A DNA stretch of 64,000 bases from DAIOEK01 sp963828285. Its GTDB lineage: Bacteria > Chloroflexota > Anaerolineae > Anaerolineales > Anaerolineaceae. The position numbers and the translations under genes are program-made. Below the pieces are notes generated by a model that was given only the letters and a program-made list of their open reading frames with translations, was not told where the DNA came from and did not search any database. How positions within the stretch are numbered: position 1 is the stretch's first letter; every line of letters starts with the position of its first letter. This document shows positions 52,081-61,210 of this stretch, one piece after another. The stretch lies in NCBI GenBank assembly GCA_963828285.1, contig CAWHEB010000002.1, positions 1,302,001 to 1,366,000 of the forward strand. The letters are read 5' to 3'.

Positions 52081-53388
52081 ATGGATCAGCATGAAGCCCC
52101 CCTCGAGCAGGGAGACGCCACCGATAACAACATGAGCATGGAAGAATTGCTCGCAAAGCAAGATATAGGTGATTACGATTTTCCTATAAAAGGCGAAACC
52201 CGAAAAGGTACTATAGCTAGTATCGGCACCGGGCAAATTCTTGTCAGTATTGGCACCAAGTCAGAAGGTGTCATCACCGGTAAAGAATATGAAAGCATCC
52301 CTCAGGAGATTCTGGCAAAACTGGAAACAGGCCAGGAGATCGATGTCTTCGTGATTGATCCCGAAGATGATAGCGGTAATGTCATTCTTTCTTACCGCAA
52401 CGCTCTTGAAGCAAATAGTTGGAAACAAGCCGAGGATCTCCGTGATTCCGGTCAGGCCTTCTCATCCGAAATTGTTAAATACAATAAAGGCGGTTTGATC
52501 GTTCCCATTGGTACGTTAATGGGTTTCATCCCTGCCTCACAGATTAGCCTATCCCGCCGCGCAGCTATGAGCGGCGATACCCCTGAAGCACGTTGGGCAA
52601 AGATGGTCGGCGAACCGATTTCAGTCCGTGTGATTGAAGTTGACCGCGAACGCCGCCGCCTCATCTTATCTGAACGTGCCGCCTCAACAGAGACTCGCGA
52701 ACAGGTCAAAGATCGCATCCTTGAAGAACTCAAAGAAGGCGACATCCGGGTTGGTAAAGTTACCAGCCTCGCAGACTTCGGCGCTTTCGTCAATATCAAC
52801 GGCGCTGATGGACTTGTTCACCTTTCCGAAATCTCATGGGATCGCATCAATAAACCTGATGAGGTATTAAAAGTCGGACAGGAAGTCAAAGTTAAAGTTA
52901 TTTCGATTGATCGTGAAAAGAAACGTATCGGTCTTTCCATCCGTACCCTGCTTGACGACCCCTGGGCAAGCCAGGTAGCCGCTTTCCAGGTTGGGCAATT
53001 GGTCGAAGGCAAGATCACAAAGCTTGCTCCTTTTGGCGCTTTTGCACGACTTGAAGGCGAAGTTGAAGGACTGATCCACATCTCCGAGATTAGCGAAAAA
53101 CGTATCGAGCACCCCAAAGAAGTCCTCAAAGTTGGAGATGCCCTGACTCTACGTGTGATCAAGATTGACACCGAAAACCATCGCATTGGTCTTAGTCTCC
53201 GTCGGGTTGACTCCCCTGCCTATGCAGATCTGGATTGGCAAACCCTTTCTGGTCAGCTTGAAGAAGAAAAAAAAGAAGCTGAAGTGATAGCTGCACCTGA
53301 GGAAAAAGCTGAACCAGTAGTAAAAGCTGAAAAACCAGCCAGAAAACCAAAAGTCGCAAAAGTAGATCCTGAACCAAAAGAAGAATAA
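52081..53388 (+). CDS. S1 RNA-binding domain protein (30S ribosomal protein S1-like)
   Basis: A 435-residue protein with four S1 domains at about residues 37-110, 125-195, 212-282 and 298-368. Domains 3 and 4 have the canonical Gly-x-Val-x-x-Leu-Ala-Asp-Phe-Gly-Ala-Phe-Val and Gly-Leu-Val/Ile-His-Ile/Leu-Ser-Glu-Ile runs. The C-terminus is an acidic/basic Lys-Ala-Glu-Pro-rich tail. Four-domain S1 proteins in Gram-positive-like lineages bind mRNA and assist translation; length matches the short rpsA form. A strong promoter and terminator flank it, so it is a single-gene transcript. Confidence 0.9.
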   Translation: MDQHEAPLEQGDATDNNMSMEELLAKQDIGDYDFPIKGETRKGTIASIGTGQILVSIGTKSEGVITGKEYESIPQEILAKLETGQEIDVFVIDPEDDSGNVILSYRNALEANSWKQAEDLRDSGQAFSSEIVKYNKGGLIVPIGTLMGFIPASQISLSRRAAMSGDTPEARWAKMVGEPISVRVIEVDRERRRLILSERAASTETREQVKDRILEELKEGDIRVGKVTSLADFGAFVNINGADGLVHLSEISWDRINKPDEVLKVGQEVKVKVISIDREKKRIGLSIRTLLDDPWASQVAAFQVGQLVEGKITKLAPFGAFARLEGEVEGLIHISEISEKRIEHPKEVLKVGDALTLRVIKIDTENHRIGLSLRRVDSPAYADLDWQTLSGQLEEEKKEAEVIAAPEEKAEPVVKAEKPARKPKVAKVDPEPKEE

Positions 53389-53404
53389 TAACTGCAATAT
53401 AACG

Positions 53405-53432
53405 AAAGCGCACCTTAGGGTGCGCTTTTTTT
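53405..53432 (+). terminator. Rho-independent terminator after S1-domain gene
   Basis: A perfect 10-bp stem AAAGCGCACC and complement with a four-base loop and a run of T, 16 bases after the stop. Confidence 0.93.
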
Positions 53433-53491
53433 ATCCGTTATAATCTAGCCACGATAAGTCACAGTGATCTTCGCTGAGAGTTGGATTTTGA

Positions 53492-54598
53492 ATGATTGAA
53501 ATTATTGATAGTCATAAGCAAATTCCATATTTAATAGACGCACATCAAGATTTGGCATGGAATATGCTAACCTTTGGGAGAGATTACACCCTCTCAGCAT
53601 CGCAGATTCGGACTGCTGAAAATGGCACAAACACAGTAGCAGTCAATGGAGACACTACATTGGGCTGGCATGAATACCGCCAGGCGAATACAGCGGTCAT
53701 TTTCAATACCCTGTTCGCCGGACCTATCCATACCAAAGAGGGAGTTTGGGATACCCAAACCTACATTACACCAGCCCAGTCATCTGCACTTTACCATCAG
53801 CAAATGGATGCATACGAACGCCTGACCGATGAGCATCCAGACAAGTTCCGGCTTCTCAGGTCAAATAAGGACTTACGGACCTTGTTATCCGAAAGGGAGC
53901 AAAATCCTGAAGCTCCTATTGGATTATTGACCTTAATGGAAGGGGCGGACGGGATAAAGCACCCCAAAGACCTTCCGGAATGGGTCGAAAGAGGTGTTCG
54001 TCTGATCGGTCTGGCATGGCAGGCAACTCGATATTCAGGTGGCACAAAGGAACCTGGTCCACTGACAAGAGATGGCGTAGAGTTACTGAAACAAATGGAA
54101 GAAAATCAATGTATCCTCGACCTCAGCCATATGGATGAGCAGGCAGTCTGGCAGGCATTGGATCGGTTTCATGGTCCAGTCATGGCCAGCCACGCGCCGC
54201 CATTGAGTTTGCTTCGGGAGCGGAATTCGAACAGGTTCATCAGTGACGATATCATTCGGGCAATTGCAGAAAGAAATGGAGTGATCGGTCTGGTAACATT
54301 AAATATCTTTTTGGATAAGATTTGGATGAAGGGAGACGATAAAAACCTGGTACCCCTTCACCGGCTTGTGGAACAAATGGATTACATTTGCCAACTATTG
54401 GGAACATCCAAACATGTCGGAATTGGGTCGGACCTGGATGGTGGTCATGGTTATCTGGAAACTCCTGCAGAGTTGAACACGATCGCAGATCTTCCAAAAA
54501 TCATTCCGATGCTCGAGCAGATTGGCTACTCCGGTGAAGATATTGCCGGTATATACGGAAAGAATTGGAGCAAATTCATTTTGGAGGTTTTACCTTAA
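53492..54598 (+). CDS. Membrane dipeptidase family (M19) peptidase
   Basis: A 368-residue zinc dipeptidase of the renal-dipeptidase family. The first metal site reads Asp-Ala-His-Gln-Asp-Leu near residue 17, a bridging Glu lies in Leu-Met-Glu-Gly-Ala-Asp near 149, then Asp-Leu-Ser-His-Met-Asp and Ala-Ser-His-Ala-Pro provide His ligands, and Gly-Ile-Gly-Ser-Asp-Leu-Asp-Gly-Gly marks the active site. It hydrolyses dipeptides, often with D-residues. No signal peptide is seen, so it is likely cytoplasmic. A small membrane protein gene starts three bases after the stop. Confidence 0.9.
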   Translation: MIEIIDSHKQIPYLIDAHQDLAWNMLTFGRDYTLSASQIRTAENGTNTVAVNGDTTLGWHEYRQANTAVIFNTLFAGPIHTKEGVWDTQTYITPAQSSALYHQQMDAYERLTDEHPDKFRLLRSNKDLRTLLSEREQNPEAPIGLLTLMEGADGIKHPKDLPEWVERGVRLIGLAWQATRYSGGTKEPGPLTRDGVELLKQMEENQCILDLSHMDEQAVWQALDRFHGPVMASHAPPLSLLRERNSNRFISDDIIRAIAERNGVIGLVTLNIFLDKIWMKGDDKNLVPLHRLVEQMDYICQLLGTSKHVGIGSDLDGGHGYLETPAELNTIADLPKIIPMLEQIGYSGEDIAGIYGKNWSKFILEVLP

Positions 54599-54601
54599 TA
54601 T

Positions 54602-55087
54602 ATGAGTACACCTACAAATCCGCCAACCAAACCCAGACGCCTTTTCAGCATGGCTTTCATGCGGACGCGCGTCGGATTAATCGCAAGTATTGCAGGTCTG
54701 CTGATCTTCTTACTCGGTGCCAGACCATCCCTATTCGGATTGGATCGAAGCCCTATCGTTGGCTTTGTTCAAATCACCGTATTCCTGGTCGGATTGGGTG
54801 TGATCTGCCTCGGTGGATACATTACCCTGGTGAGTCTTTGGGCTGGTAAACCGCGCAGCATTCTTGCAGACTTCGGTGCACGCTTTGTCAGTTCCGGTTT
54901 TATAATGGCCGCTTTTTCCGGAATGGCTGATGTATTCGGATTCGGTAGTCAACCTTTGCCGGATGTTCCCTATTTCGGTCCCTGGCAGGCAACAGGTGTC
55001 GTAATTGGTGAAGCGGTTATTGCGCTGGGATTGTTATTATTGGTCCCATACCAGAACAGATTCAAGTTTATTTCCAGAAAACATTAA
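54602..55087 (+). CDS. Four-helix membrane protein, function unknown
   Basis: A 161-residue protein with a basic N-terminus and four predicted helices (about residues 24-42, 56-84, 100-115 and 128-148). The second is followed by Ser-Leu-Trp-Ala-Gly-Lys-Pro-Arg. I do not recognise the family. It lies only three bases after the dipeptidase and is probably co-transcribed with it. A terminator follows 26 bases downstream. Confidence 0.6.
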   Translation: MSTPTNPPTKPRRLFSMAFMRTRVGLIASIAGLLIFLLGARPSLFGLDRSPIVGFVQITVFLVGLGVICLGGYITLVSLWAGKPRSILADFGARFVSSGFIMAAFSGMADVFGFGSQPLPDVPYFGPWQATGVVIGEAVIALGLLLLVPYQNRFKFISRKH

Positions 55088-55113
55088 TATCATTATTTTC
55101 GTCTGACATTAAT

Positions 55114-55150
55114 AAACACCCTGTTCATATTAATGAATGGGGTGTTTTTT
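55114..55150. terminator. Terminator after dipeptidase-membrane gene pair
   Basis: An 8-bp outer stem AAACACCC / GGGTGTTT with a further imperfect inner stem, then a T run, between two convergent genes. Confidence 0.85.
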
Positions 55151-55178
55151 ATCAGTGGACGGTTCTTTTAGCCAGTTC

Positions 55179-56513
55179 TTATTTATCTTTCAAGAATTTG
55201 ATCATTTTCTCATTGGTGTCGAATTTGAATTCTTCAGCATTTAATTCTGCGGCAATACGTTGCTCTTCAACTTCCAAAACCTGGATTTCGGAATAGGTGA
55301 CAGCCTTTTTGATCCTTTGGGTCACACAGGAACAGATTGTATCAAGCGATTGTGTTCCTTTTGGGGAGTGGTTTTGTAGGTAAGTTTTGATTGCTTGGGC
55401 TGCGTTCATCCCATCTTTTCGGGCAATACCCACCACCCCGGAACTGGCTTCTCTTGCCCAGCCTCCCACAAAGAACTTTGGCCCGTCATAATTTGGATTC
55501 CGGTTAGTGATCTCATATGAGAGATTTTCGACCGGGTAGATTGGATTGGGATCGATTTCAAATCGATTATTCACTACGGGTAGCCCTAAAGGCTGATCCA
55601 CAACATCTCCTATGGCAAAAATAACCGAATCAACATCCAGAATCTTGGTTACTCCTGTTCCCACGGCTTTGATTTCGCTGCCTTGAAGAGCAAGCTTGGT
55701 TTCTTCTATGAGTAATCCCTCAACTTTTCCATAGATATCGCTGATGATCCTTCTGGGAGAGGATAGGAATTTGATGGAGAATTGAGTATTCGAAAGGGGT
55801 TCTGCTGCCTTTTCCAAAGCACTTTTATAGATCTCTTTACTTGCCTCGGGATCCTGACCGACTTCCAACATCGCAGGAGTGGCTCTCAGGATCTCCTCAT
55901 TCATCTGCTCCATATTCATATTACAGATGACCGATTCCAATTCCTTCTTACCAAATTTAACTTCAGTTGGTCCTCGTCGCGCAATGGCGATCACTTCATC
56001 CACTTTGACGATCTCGATCAGCCATCGAGAGATATCCAACATGACATTGCCAACACCGACAATGGCTACTTTCCTGCCAAAATCGAATGGTTTCTTGCTG
56101 AAAGGAGGAAGTTTATTGTAATGATAGACAACATCCTTGGCATGAAAAACACCTTCCAGTTCTTCCCCTGGTATTCCGATCTTTTTCTCTGCCTGAGCAC
56201 CTACAGTGACTAGGACTGCTTGAAAATCCATTTTGAGCAGATCGCCAATTGAAAGATCTCCACCTGTACCAATGATCACATTCCCAAGGTAACAAACTTG
56301 TGGAGATGAGAGTACTCCGCGGAATTGTACTCGTAGACCTTCCTTCATTTTGTGTTTGTCAGGATAAATACCATATTCTGCCAAACCACCTGGTTTGATG
56401 TCCCTGTTGAAGATGACCACCTGGTAACCTTCGGCGATTAATGCTTTCGCAGCAAATAGTCCAGCCGGACCTGCTCCAATGATGGCGATCTTCGGAATTG
56501 GGTTTTCTTCCAA
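55179..56513 (-). CDS. Adrenodoxin-reductase/GltD-type FAD-NADP oxidoreductase
   Basis: A 444-residue flavoprotein with the FAD motif Ile-Ile-Gly-Ala-Gly-Pro-Ala-Gly-Leu-Phe-Ala-Ala near residue 11, Pro-Gly-Gly-Leu-Ala-Glu-Tyr-Gly-Ile-Tyr-Pro-Asp, and an NAD(P) motif Val-Gly-Val-Gly-Asn-Val near residue 152. Phe-Val-Gly-Gly-Trp-Ala-Arg is a late FAD-domain mark. This is the layout of ferredoxin-NADP+ reductases of the adrenodoxin-reductase type and of glutamate synthase small subunits, but it lacks the N-terminal Fe-S domain. It could pass electrons between ferredoxin and NADPH in support of nifJ and AOR. A C-terminal extension of about 60 residues has two adjacent Cys (Cys-Ser-Cys). Confidence 0.82.
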   Translation of the reverse strand: MEENPIPKIAIIGAGPAGLFAAKALIAEGYQVVIFNRDIKPGGLAEYGIYPDKHKMKEGLRVQFRGVLSSPQVCYLGNVIIGTGGDLSIGDLLKMDFQAVLVTVGAQAEKKIGIPGEELEGVFHAKDVVYHYNKLPPFSKKPFDFGRKVAIVGVGNVMLDISRWLIEIVKVDEVIAIARRGPTEVKFGKKELESVICNMNMEQMNEEILRATPAMLEVGQDPEASKEIYKSALEKAAEPLSNTQFSIKFLSSPRRIISDIYGKVEGLLIEETKLALQGSEIKAVGTGVTKILDVDSVIFAIGDVVDQPLGLPVVNNRFEIDPNPIYPVENLSYEITNRNPNYDGPKFFVGGWAREASSGVVGIARKDGMNAAQAIKTYLQNHSPKGTQSLDTICSCVTQRIKKAVTYSEIQVLEVEEQRIAAELNAEEFKFDTNEKMIKFLKDK

Positions 56514-56635
56514 GAGATACTCCTATACTGATAATTGTCTAACAAGCAATATTATACATGGTTATAAGAAGGTTTTTTCCGGCAGTATGATATATTAATT
56601 ACACAGTCCCAATTATGAATAGAAAGGGAGGATTA

Positions 56636-57934
56636 ATGACAGATCCCAATTATGCCAGGCGGAAATTACCAAACGGATTAACCATCCACTTGAAGGAAAT
56701 TCATACTGCTCCTATTATCAGCAGTTGGATGTGGTATCGCGTGGGTTCCCGCAACGAAATGAAAGGCATCACAGGGGTCTCCCACTGGGTTGAACATATG
56801 CAGTTTAAAGGTACCGAGAAGATCGTTCCGGGTATTCTTGATAAGATCATCTCCCGCGAAGGTGGCGCTTGGAATGCCATGACCGATATCGATTGGACCA
56901 CATATTACGAAACAATGCCGGCGGACAAGATCAATATTGCATTTGAACTTGAATTTGACCGAATGTTAAATAGTAAATTTGACCCGAAAGAAGTTGCCTC
57001 CGAGCGGACAGTGATCATATCCGAGCGTGAAGGCAATGAGAATGAGCCCTTCTTCAAATTAGGCGAAGCGGTTCAAAGAACAGCTTTTCAACAACATAGC
57101 TACCAGCATCAGGTGATCGGGGATATGGCAGATATCCGCAGTATGTCCAGGGATGATTTGTATAACCATTACAAAAAACACTACTTCCCGGACAACGCTG
57201 TTATGGCAGTAGCGGGTGATTTTGATACCGCGGAAATGTTTGACCGTCTAACCGGATATTTTGCAGACCTCCCATCAAGACCCGTAAACGAAATCCACAT
57301 CCCTGTAGAACCTGAACAAAAAACGGAAAATAGGGTTGAAGTCCATGGACCCGGGGAAACCACATTCGTGCAAATTGCTTACCACGCCCCAAAAGGAAAT
57401 CATGCGGACCTGTTCCCGTTTTTGGTGATGGACAGTCTGTTAACTGGACCATCCAGTTTGAATATGTTTGGCGGTGGCGGAATTTCAAACAAGACCAGTC
57501 GGTTGTATCAGGCACTCGTCGAAAAAGAATTTGCCGTTGGCGTTCATGGTGGCGTTCAGCTATCTGTCGACCCGTACTTGTATGAGGTCATGCTGACCGT
57601 TCACCCTGAGCGAACAGTTAAGGATGTACTAACTCATTTTGATGATGAGATCAAGAAACTTTTGGATACACAGGTAACTGAAGCGGAGATAAAACGGGCA
57701 ATGAAACAGGCAAAAGCACTATTTGCCTATGGATCAGAAAATATAACCAACCAGGCATTCTGGATGGGATATGCCGAAATGTTTGCTGATTATTCCTGGT
57801 TCCTGAATTATATCGACCGGCTTTCTGAGGTAAAACCTGAAGATGTTCTTCGGATCGCACAAAAATACTTATGCGAAAACAACAGGACAATTGGTATTTA
57901 CATTCCCAATGCTCAAAAGGAGGATGCATCATGA
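56636..57934 (+). CDS. M16 zinc peptidase, catalytic subunit
   Basis: A 432-residue pitrilysin-family peptidase with the inverted zinc motif His50-x-x-Glu53-His54 in Ser-His-Trp-Val-Glu-His-Met-Gln-Phe-Lys-Gly-Thr and the distal Glu region Glu-Arg-Thr-Val-Ile-Ile-Ser-Glu-Arg-Glu about 76 residues on. The C-terminal domain has the usual Phe-Gly-Gly-Gly-Gly substrate loop. It pairs with the inactive M16 gene downstream. ATG 56636 has GGGAGG upstream; an ATG seven codons earlier is not used. The stop overlaps the next ATG by four bases. Confidence 0.93.
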   Translation: MTDPNYARRKLPNGLTIHLKEIHTAPIISSWMWYRVGSRNEMKGITGVSHWVEHMQFKGTEKIVPGILDKIISREGGAWNAMTDIDWTTYYETMPADKINIAFELEFDRMLNSKFDPKEVASERTVIISEREGNENEPFFKLGEAVQRTAFQQHSYQHQVIGDMADIRSMSRDDLYNHYKKHYFPDNAVMAVAGDFDTAEMFDRLTGYFADLPSRPVNEIHIPVEPEQKTENRVEVHGPGETTFVQIAYHAPKGNHADLFPFLVMDSLLTGPSSLNMFGGGGISNKTSRLYQALVEKEFAVGVHGGVQLSVDPYLYEVMLTVHPERTVKDVLTHFDDEIKKLLDTQVTEAEIKRAMKQAKALFAYGSENITNQAFWMGYAEMFADYSWFLNYIDRLSEVKPEDVLRIAQKYLCENNRTIGIYIPNAQKEDAS

Positions 57935-59211
57935 TGAGTGAGCCTTTGAAACTGCATTCTCTACCTTCATCGCGCGATATTACTCGTGTGGAATTATCCA
58001 ATGGGATCACTGTCCTGGTCCGTAGCAACATGAACAGTCCATCAGTCATCATGAATGGATACCTCACTGCCGGCTCATTATTTGACCCGGAACCTAAACT
58101 TGGAATCGCATCTTATACTGCCACCATGCTGACCCGGGGGACACGCGAGAAGAGTTTCGGCGACATCTTCGAACTCCTCGAGTCTTCTGCCGCAAATCTA
58201 TCTTTCGGCGGAAACACCCATACCACCGGGTTCAACTTGCGCTGTTTGGTTGAAGATCTTCCGCAGATGCTCGATCTTTTCTATGAAGTCCTTACACTTC
58301 CGGTCTTCCCTGAAGACCAGATGGAAAAATTAAGGACACAAATTCTCACCAGTTTGTCGATCATGGCGCAGGATACCGGTGAGATGGCTGGTCGCGCATT
58401 CGATGAGATTCTCTTTGCCAATCATCCATACCGGTTCCAGGAAATTGGATATCCCCAGACTGTCGCAGCGATCACCCGCGATGACCTGATCAATTTCCAT
58501 CAAAAGTGTTTTGGACCCAAAGGGATGGTGATCGCCATCGTTGGCGCGGTTACCCCGGACACTGCCGTTGAATTGATCCGCTCTCGATTGGGAGAGTGGG
58601 CAAATCGTGCACAGCCGGATCTTCCACAATTACCTCCCATAACGGTTCTGGAAAAGGATACCCGCAAGAACATCAGCTTGCCTGGTAAAAGCCAGGCCGA
58701 TGTGGTCATGGGTTGTATCGGCCCCATGCGGAAATCTCCAGATTATATGCCTGCATCCTTGGGAAATAACATCTTGGGTGTATTTGGAATGATGGGTAGA
58801 ATTGGCGATATCGTCCGTGAGCAGTCAGGTCTGGCTTACTATGCATACACTGGTTTGAACGCCGGTTCAGGTCCCGGATCGTGGTTGGTCAGCGCCGGGG
58901 TCAATCCCTCGAACATCGAAAAAGCTATTGAATTGGTTAAGGCAGAGATCAGGCGGTTCATTCAGGAACCAGTCAGTGAAGAAGAATTAGGCAATAGCAA
59001 AGCTAATTTCATAGGCAGGCTACCACTATCCCTGGAATCAAATATGGGGGTAGCCTCAACCATCCTGAATATGGAACGGTATCAATTAGGGCTGGATTAT
59101 CTTGTCAATTATGCGGAAATGGTGAATAAGGTCACTCCGGAACAGATCCTGGAAGTGGCTTCCAAATACCTCAATCCGGACAAGATGGCCATCGGTGTCG
59201 CAGGTCCGTGA
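57931..59211 (+). CDS. M16 family peptidase-like protein without zinc motif (partner subunit)
   Basis: A 426-residue M16-fold protein. Where the catalytic subunit has His-x-x-Glu-His, this chain reads Ala-Ser-Tyr-Thr-Ala-Thr-Met-Leu, so it cannot bind zinc there. The second half contains the Gly-Arg-Ile-Gly-Asp-Ile-Val-Arg-Glu and Leu-Ala-Tyr-Tyr-Ala-Tyr motifs, the Arg/Tyr pair that non-catalytic partners contribute to the substrate pocket. Such pairs form heterodimeric clamshells that cut small peptides. The ATG overlaps the catalytic subunit stop (ATGA) with AGGAGG upstream. Confidence 0.9.
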   Translation: MMSEPLKLHSLPSSRDITRVELSNGITVLVRSNMNSPSVIMNGYLTAGSLFDPEPKLGIASYTATMLTRGTREKSFGDIFELLESSAANLSFGGNTHTTGFNLRCLVEDLPQMLDLFYEVLTLPVFPEDQMEKLRTQILTSLSIMAQDTGEMAGRAFDEILFANHPYRFQEIGYPQTVAAITRDDLINFHQKCFGPKGMVIAIVGAVTPDTAVELIRSRLGEWANRAQPDLPQLPPITVLEKDTRKNISLPGKSQADVVMGCIGPMRKSPDYMPASLGNNILGVFGMMGRIGDIVREQSGLAYYAYTGLNAGSGPGSWLVSAGVNPSNIEKAIELVKAEIRRFIQEPVSEEELGNSKANFIGRLPLSLESNMGVASTILNMERYQLGLDYLVNYAEMVNKVTPEQILEVASKYLNPDKMAIGVAGP

Positions 59212-59218
59212 TGTAAGT

Positions 59219-59599
59219 ATGAGCGAGATCGTTCTTTTCACCGGAATCGATATCGAGGAAACCAGTAGAATTCCGGCACTTACGTCTGCAATTCGCCAGC
59301 GATTTCTCAATCGGATTTTAACTCCCAACGAGATGGCAATTAGATCCACGGACTACGCTCACGTCACCGGGATCTTCTGTGCGAAGGAAGCGGTAGCAAA
59401 GGCGTTGGGTTGCGGAATTGGCGTCATCTCCTGGCAGGAAATTGAAATCCTACCCGATGAATCGGGAAAACCGATATGTTCCCTGACCGGCAAAGCACAG
59501 CAAATTGCCACAGAGATGCAGATCGCCAATTGGTCGATCAGTGTCACCCACACTAGAATGTTTGCAGCAGCAATAGCTGTAGCCTACGGACAAAAATGA
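59219..59599 (+). CDS. acpS: Holo-[acyl-carrier-protein] synthase
   Basis: A 126-residue phosphopantetheinyl transferase. The Mg2+/CoA site Gly-Ile-Asp-Ile-Glu-Glu is near residue 10, Phe-Cys-Ala-Lys-Glu-Ala-Val-Ala-Lys-Ala-Leu-Gly is the family hallmark, and Ser-Val-Thr-His-Thr lies near the end. It transfers 4'-phosphopantetheine from CoA to acyl carrier protein. The ATG at 59219 lies seven bases after the M16 partner's stop; an earlier in-frame GTG overlaps it. It overlaps the next gene by four bases. Confidence 0.93.
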   Translation: MSEIVLFTGIDIEETSRIPALTSAIRQRFLNRILTPNEMAIRSTDYAHVTGIFCAKEAVAKALGCGIGVISWQEIEILPDESGKPICSLTGKAQQIATEMQIANWSISVTHTRMFAAAIAVAYGQK

Positions 59600-60261
59600 A
59601 GCTGTTATCGATCAGCGATGTTGAATTAGGTATTCTGTACAGCCCTCAAATCGTTGAACGGTTTCGTGGTATTGATTTCGTAATCTCCTGTGGTGACCTG
59701 CCATATTTCTATCTTGAATATGTCCTGACGATGTTGAATGTACCATTGTTCTACGTCCACGGTAACCATGCCAATCAAATTGAGCATTCGGCCTCGGGTG
59801 ATAAAACAGCGCCGGAAGGTGGATTTGATCTAAATTTAAAGCATATTCGCTGGAATAAAATTTTAATGACCGGAGTCGAAGGTTGCCTTCAATACAATTA
59901 TGGACCTTACCAATTCACCCAGATGGATATGTGGACAAGAGTTTTGTCGCTTGTCCCCGGTTTGATCTATAACAAGTCCCGCTGTGGAAGGTATCTTGAC
60001 CTGTTCATCACCCACGCACCCGCCTGGGGAATCCACGATCAAGCTGACCGTCCCCATCAGGGAATCAAAGCGTTTACCTGGTTGATCAAAACTTTTCAAC
60101 CCCAATATCATGTGCATGGGCATATTCACGTTTATCGCGGTGATATGGTCACCTCCACATGGGTCGGAAAGACGCTTGTGGTGAACACCTACGGTTATAA
60201 AGAACTATCAATCTCTCCGGGTATGGCGAGAGCCAACCCCGATATGGTGCAGCATTTATGA
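59596..60261 (+). CDS. Metallophosphoesterase (calcineurin-like)
   Basis: A 221-residue protein with the calcineurin-like phosphoesterase motifs Ser-Asp-Val-Glu (in place of the usual Asp-x-His) near residue 8, Cys-Gly-Asp-Leu-Pro, Gly-Asn-His-Ala, Thr-His-Ala-Pro and His-Val-His-Gly-His-Ile-His. The first motif lacks the usual histidine, so one metal may be weakly held. The substrate could be nucleotides or phosphoproteins. The ATG overlaps acpS by four bases and its stop overlaps the next gene by four bases. Confidence 0.83.
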   Translation: MKLLSISDVELGILYSPQIVERFRGIDFVISCGDLPYFYLEYVLTMLNVPLFYVHGNHANQIEHSASGDKTAPEGGFDLNLKHIRWNKILMTGVEGCLQYNYGPYQFTQMDMWTRVLSLVPGLIYNKSRCGRYLDLFITHAPAWGIHDQADRPHQGIKAFTWLIKTFQPQYHVHGHIHVYRGDMVTSTWVGKTLVVNTYGYKELSISPGMARANPDMVQHL

Positions 60262-61187
60262 ACAATCAACATAACTCGGATAAATACGGATGGCAGGACC
60301 AGGAAGCCCATTCAGACTTTGAACGCGCCCATTTTAAATCTTTCGTGCGTGAAATCTTAAGCCAGGTCACCCGTTCCAATAATGATCTGTTGCCTTTTGA
60401 TGAAGTTCGTAAAAGATTGCCATTAAAAGGACAGCACGATACTGGCCAACATACCATACCTTTGGATCATGTGGTTGGATCGGTAAACCGCAGCCATGAT
60501 TTTGACCGGGCATTCCTCCCACGGGAAGTCCACATACGGGACCGTTGGGAAAATATCGACCGTGCCAGATTGAAAGAAATATCGTTGCCGCCCATCGAAG
60601 TTTATAAGATAGGTGATGTCTATTTCGTGAAAGATGGCAACCATCGTGTATCAGTAGCCCGTCAAAATGGACAGGCATTCATCGATGCAAATGTGATCGA
60701 AATTGATATATCAGTGGAACTAACCCCGGAAACAAATATTAATGATCTGATCCTGAAACAGGAATATAGTGAATTCCTTGAAGCAACCCATTTGAATCAA
60801 TATCTCCCCGATGCAAAAATTGAGCTGTCTTTACCTGGGATGTACGACTCGATCCTGGAACATATCCACGTTCATCAATGGTACATGGGGCAGAAACATG
60901 AACGTCCGTTTTCAGACGAAGAAGCCATCAAATCTTGGTATAAAAAAGTATACCTGCCCATCATCAAAGTGATCCGGGCGCAGAACGTCCTGGCAGATTT
61001 TCCCGGACGTACTGAAACTGACCTGTATTTGTGGATCGTCACTCATCAGTACTATCTCATGGAACGCAGACAGGGTTATGTCAATTTTGAAGAAGCCGCA
61101 AAGCACTATGTCAGCCGATATTCAAATAGACCGATGCGTAAACTCCACAACTGGTTTAGAAAATTCAGAAAATCCCTGGGTATGTGA
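60258..61187 (+). CDS. ParB-like (sulfiredoxin-fold) domain protein
   Basis: A 309-residue protein. The middle (about residues 85-140) reads Ile-Ser-Leu-Pro-Pro-Ile-Glu-Val-Tyr-Lys-Ile-Gly-Asp-Val-Tyr-Phe-Val-Lys-Asp-Gly-Asn-His-Arg-Val-Ser, the ParB/Srx nucleotide-binding motif with Gly-x-His-Arg. The rest has many Tyr, Trp and His, with helical segments and a basic Arg-rich C-terminus. It is not a chromosome-partition ParB, since the helix-turn-helix is absent. Function is unknown. It ends a chain of five genes from M16 onward, each overlapping or closely spaced. Confidence 0.7.
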   Translation: MNNQHNSDKYGWQDQEAHSDFERAHFKSFVREILSQVTRSNNDLLPFDEVRKRLPLKGQHDTGQHTIPLDHVVGSVNRSHDFDRAFLPREVHIRDRWENIDRARLKEISLPPIEVYKIGDVYFVKDGNHRVSVARQNGQAFIDANVIEIDISVELTPETNINDLILKQEYSEFLEATHLNQYLPDAKIELSLPGMYDSILEHIHVHQWYMGQKHERPFSDEEAIKSWYKKVYLPIIKVIRAQNVLADFPGRTETDLYLWIVTHQYYLMERRQGYVNFEEAAKHYVSRYSNRPMRKLHNWFRKFRKSLGM

Positions 61188-61210
61188 TCCGCTGTCTTAA
61201 GAGGTTTAAT

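Noticed and set aside
60258..61187. Chromosome-partitioning ParB
   Set aside because: Only the Gly-x-His-Arg fold is present; there is no helix-turn-helix, no parA and no parS-like site.
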